Origin: Falsiroseomonas frigidaquae
Lineage (GTDB): Bacteria > Pseudomonadota > Alphaproteobacteria > Acetobacterales > Acetobacteraceae
Direction: 5' to 3'
Assembly: GCF_012163145.1 (NCBI RefSeq)
Contig: NZ_JAAVTX010000001.1
Span: 124,001-188,000 of the forward strand
DNA length: 64,000 bases
The position numbers and the translations under genes were made by a program. Every line of letters begins with the position of its first letter. Positions within the stretch are counted from its first letter, which is position 1. Below, piece after piece: positions 63,082-64,000 of the stretch. The notes beneath the pieces are model-generated. The model made no database searches. It worked only from the letters and a program-made list of their open reading frames with translations, and had not been told where the DNA came from.

Positions 63082-64000
63082 GGCGAGGTTCCTTCCTGCG
63101 GAGTCGCCCCGGCATGGGAACGGCGACGCAACCTGGCAGAGAGCCAGGCGGGTTCAAGACAAGTCAGGCCATCGGCCACCTGGCCGCTGGTTCCGGCCTC
63201 GGCCAGCGCCAGCCCACCGGCGGTCGCGGCAGCCAGGATGCTGCCGATGCGGCGCGTGGCATCGAGCCGTGTCGGCACCAGGTGCCGGGCGCCAAGCGCA
63301 GCGAAGGCGCGCGCCAGATCCGCGGCTTCCGCCGCATCCAGCCCCGCCGGCAGCACCAGCGCCACAACGGCGCCGGTGGCGGCCACCAGTTCCGCCAGCA
63401 GGCGCGCCTGGTCCGGCACGAAGGGGTCGAGGCCGGCGGTGTCGATCAGCACCGGCTGGCCCGGCTGCCGGCGCCCTACCGCCGCCGCCGCAGTGGCTGG
63501 CGTCAGCGCCACTGCAAGCGTCGCACCCAGCACGCGGGTGAAGGCCGCCAGCTGTTCGGCCGCAGCGGGCCGCTCGCCATCCGCCGTGATCAGCAGCGGC
63601 GGCGCGCCGCCATCCAGCACACGGCGCGCGGCCAGCTTGGCGCAGGTCAGCGTCTTCCCGGCCCCTGAAGGTCCCGCCAGCAGCAGCGGGCGGGCGATGC
63701 CGTCCGGCAGCCTTGCGAAGCGCAGGCTGGCCTCCAGCGAAGCCTCCAGTGGCGCCGCGGACAGCCGTTCGGCCAGCGCCTGCGGCACCCGGTGGAATTC
63801 CAGCGCCGCGGCATCCCCCGGAGGGGCCCGCCTCGGCGCCGCGGGGCCGGCGGGCGCGAAATCGAAGCGGCGCGGCACCACCATGCCCTGCGGCGAGATC
63901 AGCAGCAGATCCGCCTCCGCCTCCGGCGGTTCCAGCCCGCCGGTCACCTCGACGCCGCCGGCGACATGGCGCGAGGACAGCAGCGCGGCATCCGGCCCCA
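63078..64000 (-). CDS. flhF: Flagellar SRP-type GTPase FlhF (5' end outside window)
   Basis: GTPase that recruits the first flagellar proteins to the pole. The frame continues beyond the window edge; the codons nearest the edge read DAALLSSRHVAGGVEVTGG, matching the N-terminal domain of FlhF (residues about 25-45), so only a few dozen residues are missing. The NG domain has G1 in LLAGPSGAGKTLTCAKLA, G3-like LIDTAGLDP and G4-like PTRLDATRRIGSIL. The G4 motif is weaker than the TKLD of typical FlhF. The upstream neighbour outside is probably flhA. Confidence 0.88.
   Translation of the reverse strand, partial: GPDAALLSSRHVAGGVEVTGGLEPPEAEADLLLISPQGMVVPRRFDFAPAGPAAPRRAPPGDAAALEFHRVPQALAERLSAAPLEASLEASLRFARLPDGIARPLLLAGPSGAGKTLTCAKLAARRVLDGGAPPLLITADGERPAAAEQLAAFTRVLGATLAVALTPATAAAAVGRRQPGQPVLIDTAGLDPFVPDQARLLAELVAATGAVVALVLPAGLDAAEAADLARAFAALGARHLVPTRLDATRRIGSILAAATAGGLALAEAGTSGQVADGLTCLEPAWLSARLRRRSHAGATPQEGTSP

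Overview
The window is 64 kb of very GC-rich, densely packed DNA from an alphaproteobacterium, most likely a member of the Acetobacteraceae/Rhodospirillales (Roseomonas-like). Pointers are the amidase - PBP1A - prfB gene order, several Bug-type periplasmic receptors, a TAXI-type TRAP transporter, the alphaproteobacterial flagellar regulators FlaF and FlbT, a DUF6468 gene beside fliM, CheZ, a CheA with a receiver domain, and a short flagellin. I see no rRNA, tRNA, CRISPR array, insertion sequence or phage gene. No gene-free stretch exceeds 300 bp. The longest are 59397-59689 (the cheA/fliC divergent promoter region) and 15533-15810 (a 15-bp tandem repeat, otherwise nothing recognised).

Layout. 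1-5465: cell-wall and translation genes (partial amiC, mrcA, prfB, a phosphotransferase-fold kinase). 5604-8463: a divergent aconitase/isopropylmalate-dehydratase-like heterodimer followed by a Bug receptor. 8526-12078 (minus): a TetR-controlled DevBCA-type ABC export operon with a clear operator. 12100-16593: a YbaL-type antiporter, a hydrolase, an SDR and a TyrA-like dehydrogenase. 16601-27106: a catabolic and transport island with a TAXI-TRAP transporter, a GntR regulator, a class III CoA transferase, a crotonase-fold protein, a second Bug receptor, an MmgE/PrpD protein, an FAD monooxygenase and an Asp/Glu-racemase-fold protein. 27155-37021: housekeeping and small genes (DUF6481, sulfotransferase, prfC, OmpA-like, recF, gyrB, cupin, DUF1428, two VOC proteins).

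37114-64000 is one large flagellar and chemotaxis island in five transcription blocks. Minus: flgF-flgG-flgA-flgH-flgI-flgJ-flgN and fliO-fliP (rod, P/L rings, export gate). Plus: fliL-fliM-DUF6468-motE-cheY-cheZ-AMIN/TPR protein-flgB-flgC-fliE-fliQ-fliR-flhB. Minus: cheA-cheW-cheB-cheR-fliI-fliJ, almost all joined by 4-bp stop/start overlaps. Plus: fliC-flaF-flbT-DUF1217. Minus: flhF-flhG, which set flagellar position and number. fliF, fliG, fliH, fliN, flhA, flgD/E/K/L, motAB and any chemoreceptor are absent and must lie elsewhere.

The most unusual content is (1) the aconitase-like pair, which keeps the iron-sulfur cysteines but lacks the usual catalytic motifs in both subunits, (2) a CoA-transferase operon whose crotonase lacks both catalytic glutamates, and a downstream racemase-fold protein lacking both catalytic cysteines, (3) an 824-residue AMIN/TPR-like envelope protein inside the flagellar operon, and (4) many short tandem duplications, both between genes and inside coding regions (aconitase-like protein, RecF, FliM, CheA).
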